Shown here: piece after piece, positions 1 to 6,430 of the stretch
Layout: every line of letters begins with the position of its first letter
Position numbering within the stretch: position 1 is the stretch's first letter
Origin: an uncultured Prevotellaceae bacterium
GTDB lineage: Bacteria; Bacteroidota; Bacteroidia; Bacteroidales; Bacteroidaceae
Reading direction: 5' to 3'
Length of the DNA: 6,430 nucleotides
NCBI GenBank assembly: GCA_947306845.1
Contig: CAMZHP010000197.1
Location: 1 to 6,430 of the forward strand
Notes under the pieces: generated by a model
Database searches by the model: none
What the model saw: only the letters and a program-made list of their open reading frames with translations
What the model was told of the DNA's origin: nothing
Made by a program: the position numbers and the translations under genes

Positions 1-2407
1 TGTGATGGGTATGGTGCAGCAGATTGCTGGTTCGAACGCCAATGAGATTGCCAAGAATGTGAAGAAGGAACTTGAGGAGCAGGCCAAATTGTTCCCTCCG
101 GGCATGACTTACAAGATCAACTATGATGTCACGGAGTTCCTCTATGCCAGTATCGAGGAGGTGGTGTTCACCCTCGTGATGACGCTCTTGCTCGTCTTCC
201 TCGTGGTGTATATCTTCCTGCAGGACTTCCGTTCCACGCTGATCCCGATGATTGCCGTGCCAGTGTCTCTGATCGGTACGTTCTTCTTCCTCAAGATTTT
301 TGGATTCTCCATCAACTTGCTCACCCTGTCGGCTTTGCTCCTCGCCATCGCCATTGTGGTCGATGACGCCATCGTGGTGGTGGAGGCGGTGCACGCCAAA
401 CTTGACCAGGGCTACAAGAGTTCGCTCACCGCGTCGATAGATGCCATGAACGAGATCTCGAGCGCGATCATCTCCATCACCCTCGTGATGGCATCCGTAT
501 TCATCCCCGTCTCGTTCATCGGTGGCACTACAGGTACGTTCTACCGCGAGTTCGGTATCACTATGGCGGTGTCCATCTTCATTTCGGCGCTCAACGCCCT
601 TACGCTGTCGCCGGCACTCTGCGCCATCTTCCTCAAGCCCCGCGATGAGGAAGGCAAGGAGGTGAAGATGTCGCGCATCGACCGCTTCCATGCCGCTTTC
701 AACACTTCTTACGAGAAGATTCTGGGCAAATACAAGACCCGCGTGGAGAAACTGGTGCGCAAACCATTGGCCATCGGCATCGCAGTGATTATTGGTATCG
801 CAGTGCTGGCTGTGACCATGCAAACCACCAAGTCTGGTCTGGTACCGAGCGAGGATACCGGAACACTCTTCTGCACCATCTCGATGCCGCCCGCCACGTC
901 TGTGGCACGTACACGGCAGGTCATCAATGAGGTGGACTCCATCCTCGCTGCCAACCCGGCCATCCAGTCGCGTGAGCAGATCCAGGGTTACAACTTCATC
1001 GCAGGTGCGGGCAGCGACCAGGCCACGTTCATCATCAAACTTAAGCCCTTTGATGAGCGCCAGAAAGGTTTCTGGTGGAAACTCTCCGGACTGTGGCAGG
1101 GAGACGGCATCTACCGTTTCCTCGTCAATCCCTATGATGCCAATTCGGTGCTCGGCATGATCTACAAGCAGACGGCTTCCATCAAGGATGCACAGATCCT
1201 GGCCTTCTCACCGCCTATGATTCCTGGCTTCTCTGCCAACAGCGGTGTGTCACTCGTGATGCAGGACCGTACTGGCGGTGAGCTCCTCAGGTTCTTTGAC
1301 GTCGTTCAGGAATACCTGGCAGAACTCAACAAACGGCCTGAGATACAGACTGCCCAGACATCATACAACCCGAGTTATCCGCAGTACATGATTCACATGG
1401 ATGTGGCGAAGTGTAAGCAGGCGGGCATCTCGCCGCAGACCGTCCTCACCACCCTGCAGGGCTATTATGGCGGTCTCTACGCCTCCAACTTCAATGCCTA
1501 CGGAAAACTCTACCGTGTGATGGTGCAGGCATCACCCGAATGCAGAATGACCCCGGAGAGCCTCAACAGCGTCTATGTGCGCACGCCGGCGGGCATGGCT
1601 CCCGTCAATGAGTTCTGCAAGCTGGAGCGTGTCTACGGACCTTCGAACATCAACCGATTCAACCTCTTCACTGCCATCAACGTCACGGCTACCGTGGCCG
1701 ACGGCTACTCCACTGGTGAGGCTATCAAGGCTGTGGAGCAGGTGGCTGAGCAGATACTGCCGGCAGGATATACTTATGATTACTCGGGACTGACCCGCCA
1801 GGAGGCGCAGTCGAGCAACTCCACAGCGCTCATCTTCGTCCTCTGTATCGTGTTCATCTACCTCATCCTTTCAGCACAGTATGAGAGCTACATCCTGCCG
1901 CTGGCGGTGATCCTCTCCGTACCTTTCGGACTGGCAGGCGCCTTCCTGTTCACCCAATTGTTCGGACATTCCAATGATATCTACATGCAGATCTCGCTCA
2001 TCATGCTGATCGGTCTGCTTGCCAAGAACGCCATCCTGATCGTGCAGTTCGCCCTCGAGCGCCGCGAGACGGGTATGGCCATCTCATGGTCGGCAGTGCT
2101 TGGTGCAGCAGCCCGTCTGCGACCGATCCTGATGACCTCACTGGCCATGATTATCGGTCTGCTCCCCATGATGTTCGCATCAGGAGTTGGAAAGAACGGC
2201 AACCAAACCCTGGGTGCAGCTGCCATCGGCGGTATGCTCATCGGTACGCTGTTGCAGATTTTCGTGGTGCCCACGCTCTTTGTCATCTTCCAGTCGCTCC
2301 AGGAGAAACTGAAGCCCATGAAGTTCGAAGATGATGTCGACGAGGCTGTCCATGCCGAATTGAAGCAGTATGTCAACCATGCCAACAACTATACAGTGGA
2401 GGAATAA
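1..2407 (+). CDS. RND (HAE1/AcrB-type) multidrug efflux permease, 5'-truncated
   Basis: This is the inner-membrane, proton-driven pump of a tripartite efflux system. It takes amphiphilic compounds from the periplasm or outer leaflet and passes them to an outer membrane channel. The frame is open to the left edge, so the first visible codon (GTG at 2) is internal. About 801 of an expected 1,040 or so residues are present; roughly the first 290 (TM1 and part of the porter domain) are missing. Visible residues 52-74, 79-100 and 105-127 match TM2-TM4. TM4 carries the paired proton-relay aspartates D121/D122 (AcrB D407/D408) in the motif VVDDAIVVVE. K675 in GLLAKNAILIV matches AcrB K940 in TM10, so the relay looks intact. 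TM7 lies near 255-275, the second porter/docking half at about 276-610, and TM8-TM12 at about 612-760. The channel gene follows after one base; the adaptor gene should lie upstream. The family is certain; the substrate cannot be read from the sequence. Confidence 0.95.
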   Translation, partial: VMGMVQQIAGSNANEIAKNVKKELEEQAKLFPPGMTYKINYDVTEFLYASIEEVVFTLVMTLLLVFLVVYIFLQDFRSTLIPMIAVPVSLIGTFFFLKIFGFSINLLTLSALLLAIAIVVDDAIVVVEAVHAKLDQGYKSSLTASIDAMNEISSAIISITLVMASVFIPVSFIGGTTGTFYREFGITMAVSIFISALNALTLSPALCAIFLKPRDEEGKEVKMSRIDRFHAAFNTSYEKILGKYKTRVEKLVRKPLAIGIAVIIGIAVLAVTMQTTKSGLVPSEDTGTLFCTISMPPATSVARTRQVINEVDSILAANPAIQSREQIQGYNFIAGAGSDQATFIIKLKPFDERQKGFWWKLSGLWQGDGIYRFLVNPYDANSVLGMIYKQTASIKDAQILAFSPPMIPGFSANSGVSLVMQDRTGGELLRFFDVVQEYLAELNKRPEIQTAQTSYNPSYPQYMIHMDVAKCKQAGISPQTVLTTLQGYYGGLYASNFNAYGKLYRVMVQASPECRMTPESLNSVYVRTPAGMAPVNEFCKLERVYGPSNINRFNLFTAINVTATVADGYSTGEAIKAVEQVAEQILPAGYTYDYSGLTRQEAQSSNSTALIFVLCIVFIYLILSAQYESYILPLAVILSVPFGLAGAFLFTQLFGHSNDIYMQISLIMLIGLLAKNAILIVQFALERRETGMAISWSAVLGAAARLRPILMTSLAMIIGLLPMMFASGVGKNGNQTLGAAAIGGMLIGTLLQIFVVPTLFVIFQSLQEKLKPMKFEDDVDEAVHAELKQYVNHANNYTVEE
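2398..2402 (+). promoter_or_regulatory. Shine-Dalgarno-like GGAGG before the outer membrane channel gene
   Basis: GGAGG sits inside the last codons of the permease gene, six bases before the ATG at 2409. It supports that start over the in-frame ATG at 2370, which would lie inside the permease and put 13 extra residues before the signal peptide. Clear Shine-Dalgarno sites are uncommon in Bacteroidota, and this one also encodes the permease C-terminus, so it may be partly coincidental. The tight spacing (stop 2405-2407, start 2409) would suit translational coupling. Confidence 0.5.
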
Positions 2408-2408
2408 T

Positions 2409-3797
2409 ATGAAGAAACTCAATATCATCCTGATGGCGGCCGGCCTGACTTTCCTGTCGGGCTGCGGCCTCTACCAGAAATACGAGAGACCCGATGTGAA
2501 TACCACGGGACTCATCCGCGACAATGTGTCACTGAACGACACCCTTGTCGCTGAGGCCGATACGGCCAATTTCGGCAACCTGCCCTGGAGGAGCGTGTTC
2601 ACCGACCCACAGTTGCAGGTGCTTATCCAGACCGCCCTCGATAATAATCCCGACTTGCTCAACGCAGCACTCAACGTGAACATGGCAGAGGTACAGCTCA
2701 AGGCGGCCAGATTGGCCTTCCTGCCGCAGTTCACCTTCTCCCCGTCGGGAACCATCGCGTCATGGGATGGCAATGCGGCTACCAAGACTTATCAGTTGCC
2801 CATCGCTGCCAGTTGGAATGCCGACCTCTTCGGCAACCTGCTCTCGCAGAAACGTGGCGCACAGGTGCAGTTGCTGGCGACGAAGGATTACCAGACTGTC
2901 GTGCAGACCAATATCGTGGCGGGAGTAGCCAATATGTACTACACACTCCTCATGCTCGACAAGCAGATGGAGATCCTCAACGACATGACCACGCTCACCA
3001 AGGACACCTGGGATATGATGAAGCTGCAGATGGAACTGGGAAGGGCACGCTCGACCAGCGTGCAGAGCGCCGAGGCCAACTACTACTCAGTGCAGGCGCA
3101 GGCGGTGGACATGCAAAGGCAGATCCGAGAGGTGGAGAACTCGCTCTCGCTCGTGATGGGACAACCCGCACAGACCATCAAGCGCGGAAAACTCGAGGAG
3201 CAGAACTTGCCCTCTGAGTTCAGCACTGGTGTGGGCATCCAACTGCTCGCCAACAGAGCCGATGTGCACTATGCTGAGATGAACCTCGCCAAATGTTTCT
3301 ACGGCGTGGAGACGGCCAGAAGCCGTTTTTATCCCAGTCTGACCATCACACCTACGGCCACATTTACCAACAGCGGTGGCGGGGCCGTCGTCAACCCAGG
3401 CAAATGGCTCCTATCGGCAGTGGGAAGCCTCACACAGCCCATTTTCATGCGCGGACAGCTTACCGCCGGACTCCGAGTGGCTGAGGCTCAGTATGAGCAG
3501 GCCTACAACTCGTGGCAGAATGCCGTGCTGAAGGCTGGCAGCGAGGTGAGCGACGCCCTCGTACTCTACAACTCATCGGACGAGAAGGCGAAACTTGAGG
3601 CCAAGCGTGTGGAGACCCTCACCAAGAATGTGGAGCACACACGGATGCTTTTCAAAAACTCTTCCAGTTCATACCTTGAGGTCATCACTGCTCAGCAGTC
3701 GCTCCTCAACGCACAACTCACCAAAGTCACCGACGAATTCTACAAGATGCAGGCGGTGGTCAGCCTGTACCAGGCTCTCGGAGGAGGCGGAAAATAA
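2409..3797 (+). CDS. TolC/OprM-family outer membrane efflux lipoprotein
   Basis: This is the outer membrane exit channel of the tripartite pump, a trimeric barrel with a long periplasmic alpha-helical tunnel. The ATG at 2409 gives 462 residues, normal for the NodT/OprM group. A lipoprotein signal peptide ends in the lipobox LSGC, with Cys19 as the predicted lipidated residue. Two outer-membrane-efflux repeats are visible. The first starts around WRSVFTDPQL (60-70) and includes PDLLNAALNVNMAEVQLKAA (81-100). The second starts around ANRADVHYAEMNLAK (281-295) and ends in the family-typical SYLEVITAQQSLLNAQ (421-436). The stretch SRFYPSL (305-311) and the glycine-rich loop at 322-325 fit the approach to the beta-barrel. 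One base separates it from the permease stop, and an LpxA-like gene follows 19 bases downstream, so co-transcription is likely. No frameshift or truncation is seen. Confidence 0.94.
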   Translation: MKKLNIILMAAGLTFLSGCGLYQKYERPDVNTTGLIRDNVSLNDTLVAEADTANFGNLPWRSVFTDPQLQVLIQTALDNNPDLLNAALNVNMAEVQLKAARLAFLPQFTFSPSGTIASWDGNAATKTYQLPIAASWNADLFGNLLSQKRGAQVQLLATKDYQTVVQTNIVAGVANMYYTLLMLDKQMEILNDMTTLTKDTWDMMKLQMELGRARSTSVQSAEANYYSVQAQAVDMQRQIREVENSLSLVMGQPAQTIKRGKLEEQNLPSEFSTGVGIQLLANRADVHYAEMNLAKCFYGVETARSRFYPSLTITPTATFTNSGGGAVVNPGKWLLSAVGSLTQPIFMRGQLTAGLRVAEAQYEQAYNSWQNAVLKAGSEVSDALVLYNSSDEKAKLEAKRVETLTKNVEHTRMLFKNSSSSYLEVITAQQSLLNAQLTKVTDEFYKMQAVVSLYQALGGGGK

Positions 3798-3816
3798 ACC
3801 TAAAACATCATTGACT

Positions 3817-4599
3817 ATGCCAAGTGATATCAGTCCAAGAGCCGAAATCGACCCCAGGGCGAAAATCGGTAACAATTGTAAGATATTTCCCTTCGTGTAT
3901 ATCGAGGGGGATGTGGAAATCGGTGACAACTGCATCATCTTCCCTTTCACAAGCATCCTCAACGGTGCAAGGGTGGGCAACAACAACAAAATCCACCAGG
4001 GGTCGGTGATTGCCGCCCTGCCACAGGACTTTGACTTCGTGGGGGAGAAGAGCGAGTGCATCATCGGCAACAACAACATCATCCGCGAGAATGTGGTCAT
4101 CAACCGTGCCACGCACAAGGGATGCCAGACGGTTATCGGCGACAACAACTTCCTCATGGAAGGCGTGCATATCTCGCATGACACGAAAATCGGCAACGAC
4201 TGTGTCTTCGGATATGGCACCAAGATTGCTGGCGACTGTGTCATCAGCGACTTCGCCATCTTCTCCACCAGCGTGATTGAGAATGCCGGCACAAGGGTTG
4301 GCAAGGGAGCGATGGTTCAGGCCGGAACGACATTCTCTAAGGATGTTCCGCCTTATATCATCGCCGGTGGCTCACCGGTCAAGTACCATGGTGTCAACAC
4401 CACCGTTCTCGGCATGCATGGGGTGACAGAAAAGGTGCAGAAGCACATCGCCAATGCCTATCGCCTCATCTTCCACGGCCAGACCAGCGTCTTCGATGCC
4501 GTCATGCAGGTGAAGGAGCAGGTGCCCGACAGTCCGGAGATACAAAACCTCGTGAATTTCATCTCTGAGACTCAAAGGGGTATCATCACCAAGATTTGA
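3817..4599 (+). CDS. LpxA-family acyl-ACP--UDP-sugar O-acyltransferase, divergent paralogue
   Basis: LpxA moves a 3-hydroxyacyl chain from acyl-ACP to the 3-OH of UDP-GlcNAc, the first step of lipid A synthesis in the cytoplasm. The ATG at 3817 gives 260 residues against 262 in E. coli LpxA. An earlier in-frame start at 3595 would lie inside the channel gene. No Shine-Dalgarno site precedes the ATG, as is usual in Bacteroidota. Residues 1-185 are hexapeptide repeats (AKIGNN, VEIGDN, ARVGNN, KIGNDC) of a left-handed beta-helix. Residues 187-259 match the LpxA C-terminal helical domain (HGVN, NAYRLI, RGII). The catalytic histidine is present in GVHISHD (H118, H121; E. coli H122, H125). Aligned by eye to E. 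coli from memory, K76 becomes D73, H144 becomes D140, H160 becomes N156, and the KRRG motif becomes GMHG. The housekeeping gene usually sits next to lpxC/fabZ, so this copy behind an efflux pump is probably a second, specialised enzyme. The family is secure; the exact substrate is not, so no gene symbol is assigned. Confidence 0.88.
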   Translation: MPSDISPRAEIDPRAKIGNNCKIFPFVYIEGDVEIGDNCIIFPFTSILNGARVGNNNKIHQGSVIAALPQDFDFVGEKSECIIGNNNIIRENVVINRATHKGCQTVIGDNNFLMEGVHISHDTKIGNDCVFGYGTKIAGDCVISDFAIFSTSVIENAGTRVGKGAMVQAGTTFSKDVPPYIIAGGSPVKYHGVNTTVLGMHGVTEKVQKHIANAYRLIFHGQTSVFDAVMQVKEQVPDSPEIQNLVNFISETQRGIITKI

Positions 4600-4612
4600 A
4601 ACCTCTCCCTGA

Positions 4613-4631
4613 CCCTCCCCAAAGGGGAGGG
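4613..4631. repeat. C/G-rich 8-bp palindrome, REP-like intergenic element
   Basis: CCCTCCCC, a 3-base AAA loop and GGGGAGGG form a perfect 8-bp hairpin 13 bases after the LpxA-like stop codon. A partly similar CCTCTCCCTGA stretch precedes it (4602-4612). From general familiarity, dispersed elements with a CCCTCCCCAAAGGGGAGGG core are common between genes in Bacteroidota, but copy number cannot be shown from one window. No T-run follows, so it is not a classic intrinsic terminator, although the stem could stabilise the 3' end of the operon mRNA. Confidence 0.6.
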
Positions 4632-4666
4632 AACTCCTTCTCAGATCATTCAATAGAATGACAATA

Positions 4667-4702
4667 ATAATTGGGGACTTGCTGCTGCAAGTCCCCAATT
4701 AT
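4667..4702. terminator. Perfect 16-bp inverted repeat between convergent genes, likely bidirectional terminator
   Basis: The arms ATAATTGGGGACTTGC (4667-4682) and GCAAGTCCCCAATTAT (4687-4702) are exact reverse complements around the 4-base loop TGCT. The stem sits between the stop codons of two converging genes (4599 and 4740), where it could end transcription from both sides. The AT-rich outer ends of the arms give a short run of U and A after the GC-rich core in either direction, but there is no long T-tract, so termination strength is uncertain. A dispersed palindromic repeat is the alternative reading. Confidence 0.6.
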
Positions 4703-4706
4703 CATA

Positions 4707-4741
4707 ACTCTTCACTCTTCACTCTTCACTCTTCACTCTTC
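4707..4741. repeat. Five exact tandem copies of the heptamer ACTCTTC
   Basis: Five perfect 7-base units run from 4707 to 4741, followed by a decayed unit (ACTTTAC, 4742-4748). The last exact unit supplies two bases of the stop codon (TGA on the minus strand, 4740-4742) of the helicase-nuclease gene. Read on the minus strand, the unit is GAAGAGT and the array contains TGA every seven bases, so it closes all three frames within 21 bases. On the plus strand it has no stop in any frame. Such arrays are prone to copy-number change by slippage. Confidence 0.85.
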
Positions 4742-6430
4742 ACTTTACATTCACCATCGCCACCGTTCCGCCTTGGTTGGTGAGCCAGCCTTGTCGCTCC
4801 AGATAACTGACTGCCGACATGACGGCATCGTCGGTCTTGGGGGTGCGGCGGGCGAAACCAAGCAGACGGGCTATCTGACGCAGCAATTCCTCCACGGGGG
4901 CGGTGAGTTGCTGGCTCATGGCCATTTTTACCACATTGACCACCTCGATCAAGGGGATGTCCTCGATGTTGCGGCCATTGGCCTTGCGGTAGGTGTCGTA
5001 AGCCTTGGCAGCTGTCACATTCTCCCATAAGGTGGGGTTGTCGGGTGAGGACAGGGGGTCGACATACACTTTCTCCATTCCTTTGGAGAGGCAGTGCGTC
5101 AGACGGTCGGAGACACGGGGCTGGTTGTATATCCACATGATGCGCTTGCGCAGAGTGCCCAGCGTGACGGGTTGCTCCTTGCGGATGATGGTGAGGATGT
5201 CGCTCTCCACATTGCGGCGCTGCAATGCCAGCACGTTGGGGCTGGTGGTGCCTTGGAAGCGCTGTGCGATCTGTGCCTCCTCATAGGGCTTCTCCTTGTC
5301 GTTGGTCAGTTCGATGATGTCGCTCTCATCCACCTCAAAGGGAATGTCTGAGAGACGTTCGGAGCGTGATGGGGCGGCAGTGCCTTTGTCCGTCGGTGCT
5401 TTGCTGACTGGTGGTGTGGCGACGAACGACTCCATGGGGGCTTCCTTCGGCGCGTCCTTGGCGGCTATGAGTTGCTCGATGCGCTCGATGATGCGGTCGG
5501 CCACTTGCTCCTTACTGAGGAACCAGTCGGCAGACCACACACGCATCAGGTTCCAGCCCAGACCCTGGAGCACGCCGGGCTGACAGATCTCACGGTCGCG
5601 CTGGGTGGGAGTGGCGTAATAGTTGGTGCCGTCGCAGAGGATGCCGAGCAGGTAGTTGGCAGAGTCGGCAGGGTCGATGACAGCCAGGTCGATCTTGAAA
5701 TGGGAGCGTCCCACAAGGGTGTCGACCTCGTAGCCATGTTGGCGGATCTCATCGGCGATGGAGTCGATGACCGAGGTGTCGGTCTGCGTCTCAATCTGTG
5801 AGGAAATGACGGGCATGCGGCCGTTCTTGGCAAACTCCAAAAAACGTTTCAGACCTTCCACACCGCGGGCACGGCTGCGGTTGAGGTCAATCTGCTCGGG
5901 CTGCAAAGTCGAGAAGACCATCATCTCGTTGCGGGCTCGGCTGACCGCCACGTTCAGGCGTCGCTCACCACCGGCGTTATTGAGCGGACCGAAGTTCATC
6001 GACACCTTGCCGCTCTTGTCCGGACCGTAGCCCACTGAGAAGAGGATGACATCGCGCTCGTCGCCCTGCACATTCTCCAGGTTTTTTACAAAAATAGGTT
6101 CCTCGCAGTCATAGGCAAGCCGCTCCAGTTTGGGATGCTTGCTCAGTTCGTCTACCAGGATGTCTTCGATGAGGTCCTGCTGGGTCTTGCTGAAGGATAC
6201 GATGCCGATGCTCAGTTTGGACAACTTCGGGTCGTTCAGACGGCGAACCACCTCATTGACGATGGCCTCGGCCTCGGCGCGGTTGCGGCGTGACTTGCCA
6301 TAGTCGTAGGTGCCCTCGATGGGGACGAACGTCACCTTCGAGGCACGGTCGTCGACAGACGGGAAGGTGTAGAGTTTGCCGTCGTAGTACTGGGAGTTGC
6401 TGAAGGCGATGAGGCTCTCGTGGCGGCTGC
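4740..6430 (-). CDS. DUF4011-type SF1 helicase / Vsr-like nuclease / DUF3320 protein, C-terminal part (5' end outside window)
   Basis: This is the C-terminal 562 residues of what is normally a protein of well over 1,200 residues. The frame is open to the right edge: upstream of the GTG at 6335 it still reads family-typical sequence (SRHESLIAFSN, then LYTFPS), so 6335 is not the start. Numbering from the edge, residues 1-190 are the second RecA-like domain of a UvrD/Upf1-like superfamily 1 helicase, with IGIVSFSKTQQ, motif V VQGDERDV (120-127) and motif VI RLNVAVSRAR (157-166). Residues 217-303 are a Vsr/MTES_1575-type restriction-endonuclease-like fold: FKIDLAV with D247, GILCDG with D266, RDRE (278-281), LGW (290-292) and RVWSADWF. 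A Pro/Ala/Thr-rich linker spans about 323-371. A DUF3320-type domain (about 405-456, around the ILTIIRKEQPV segment) and a final helical region follow. Proteins with this layout include the antiviral Hhe protein; a role in phage or plasmid defence is inferred. The Walker A/B half is not visible. Confidence 0.88.
   Translation of the reverse strand, partial: SRHESLIAFSNSQYYDGKLYTFPSVDDRASKVTFVPIEGTYDYGKSRRNRAEAEAIVNEVVRRLNDPKLSKLSIGIVSFSKTQQDLIEDILVDELSKHPKLERLAYDCEEPIFVKNLENVQGDERDVILFSVGYGPDKSGKVSMNFGPLNNAGGERRLNVAVSRARNEMMVFSTLQPEQIDLNRSRARGVEGLKRFLEFAKNGRMPVISSQIETQTDTSVIDSIADEIRQHGYEVDTLVGRSHFKIDLAVIDPADSANYLLGILCDGTNYYATPTQRDREICQPGVLQGLGWNLMRVWSADWFLSKEQVADRIIERIEQLIAAKDAPKEAPMESFVATPPVSKAPTDKGTAAPSRSERLSDIPFEVDESDIIELTNDKEKPYEEAQIAQRFQGTTSPNVLALQRRNVESDILTIIRKEQPVTLGTLRKRIMWIYNQPRVSDRLTHCLSKGMEKVYVDPLSSPDNPTLWENVTAAKAYDTYRKANGRNIEDIPLIEVVNVVKMAMSQQLTAPVEELLRQIARLLGFARRTPKTDDAVMSAVSYLERQGWLTNQGGTVAMVNVK

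Noticed and set aside
1981..2388. 135-codon minus-strand open frame opposite the permease C-terminus
   Set aside because: It lies entirely antisense to conserved RND TM10-TM12 and shows no recognisable protein features.
2370..2408. Earlier in-frame ATG for the outer membrane channel gene
   Set aside because: It would add 13 residues before a textbook lipoprotein signal peptide and overlap the permease. The ATG at 2409 has GGAGG at good spacing.
3595..3816. Earlier in-frame start for the LpxA-like gene
   Set aside because: It would add 74 residues encoded within the channel gene, with no similarity to LpxA. The ATG at 3817 gives the expected length.
3669..4304. 211-codon open frame on the minus strand opposite the LpxA-like gene
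   Set aside because: Its translation is low-complexity and matches no family, while the plus strand encodes a full-length LpxA-like protein with clear hexapeptide repeats. It is a shadow of GC-rich coding sequence.
4707..4741. Short CRISPR-like array
   Set aside because: The units are 7 bases, directly abutting and without spacers, so this is a simple tandem repeat.
4671..5030. 119-codon plus-strand open frame starting in the intergenic stem-loop
   Set aside because: It runs through the heptamer repeat, which lacks plus-strand stops, and then antisense to the helicase-nuclease gene. The translation is repeat-derived and shows no domain.
6333..6335. GTG as start codon of the helicase-nuclease gene
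   Set aside because: The frame continues upstream to the window edge and encodes conserved helicase sequence (SRHESLIAFSN), so this codon is internal.

Overview
The window reads as a piece of a Bacteroidales chromosome, probably Prevotellaceae-like. This rests on fairly GC-rich, Prevotella-like codon use, a lipoprotein-type TolC-family outer membrane protein, an lpxA-type gene whose start lacks a Shine-Dalgarno sequence, and the GGGGAGGG-type palindrome and ACTCTTC heptamer array between genes. The assignment is inferred from style; there is no rRNA or other marker to fix it.

Left part (1-4599, plus strand): three closely packed genes that look like one operon. The first is the C-terminal three quarters of an RND (HAE1/AcrB-type) inner-membrane drug/proton antiporter, whose 5' end lies outside the window. 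Next, after a single spacer base, comes its TolC/OprM-type outer membrane channel, made as a lipoprotein. Third, 19 bases further on, is an LpxA-family hexapeptide acyltransferase. A periplasmic adaptor (MFP) gene would be expected just upstream of the window. Pump and channel together would expel amphiphilic compounds across both membranes. The LpxA-like enzyme would be expected to act on a UDP-sugar and an acyl-ACP, but it lacks several residues that flank the active site of E. coli LpxA, so it may be a specialised paralogue rather than the housekeeping lipid A enzyme.

Middle (4600-4739): a 140-base gap between converging genes, filled almost entirely by repeats. It holds a C-rich/G-rich 8-bp palindrome, a perfect 16-bp stem with a 4-base loop, and five tandem copies of a 7-base unit that runs into the stop codon of the next gene.

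Right part (4740-6430, minus strand): the C-terminal 562 residues of a large multidomain protein. They contain the second RecA-like domain of a superfamily 1 helicase, a Vsr/MTES_1575-type restriction-endonuclease-like domain, a low-complexity linker and a DUF3320-type C-terminal region. This is the layout of the DUF4011-helicase-nuclease proteins, a family that includes the antiviral protein of the Hhe system. The N-terminal half lies outside the window. It is the most likely part of an accessory or defence locus here.
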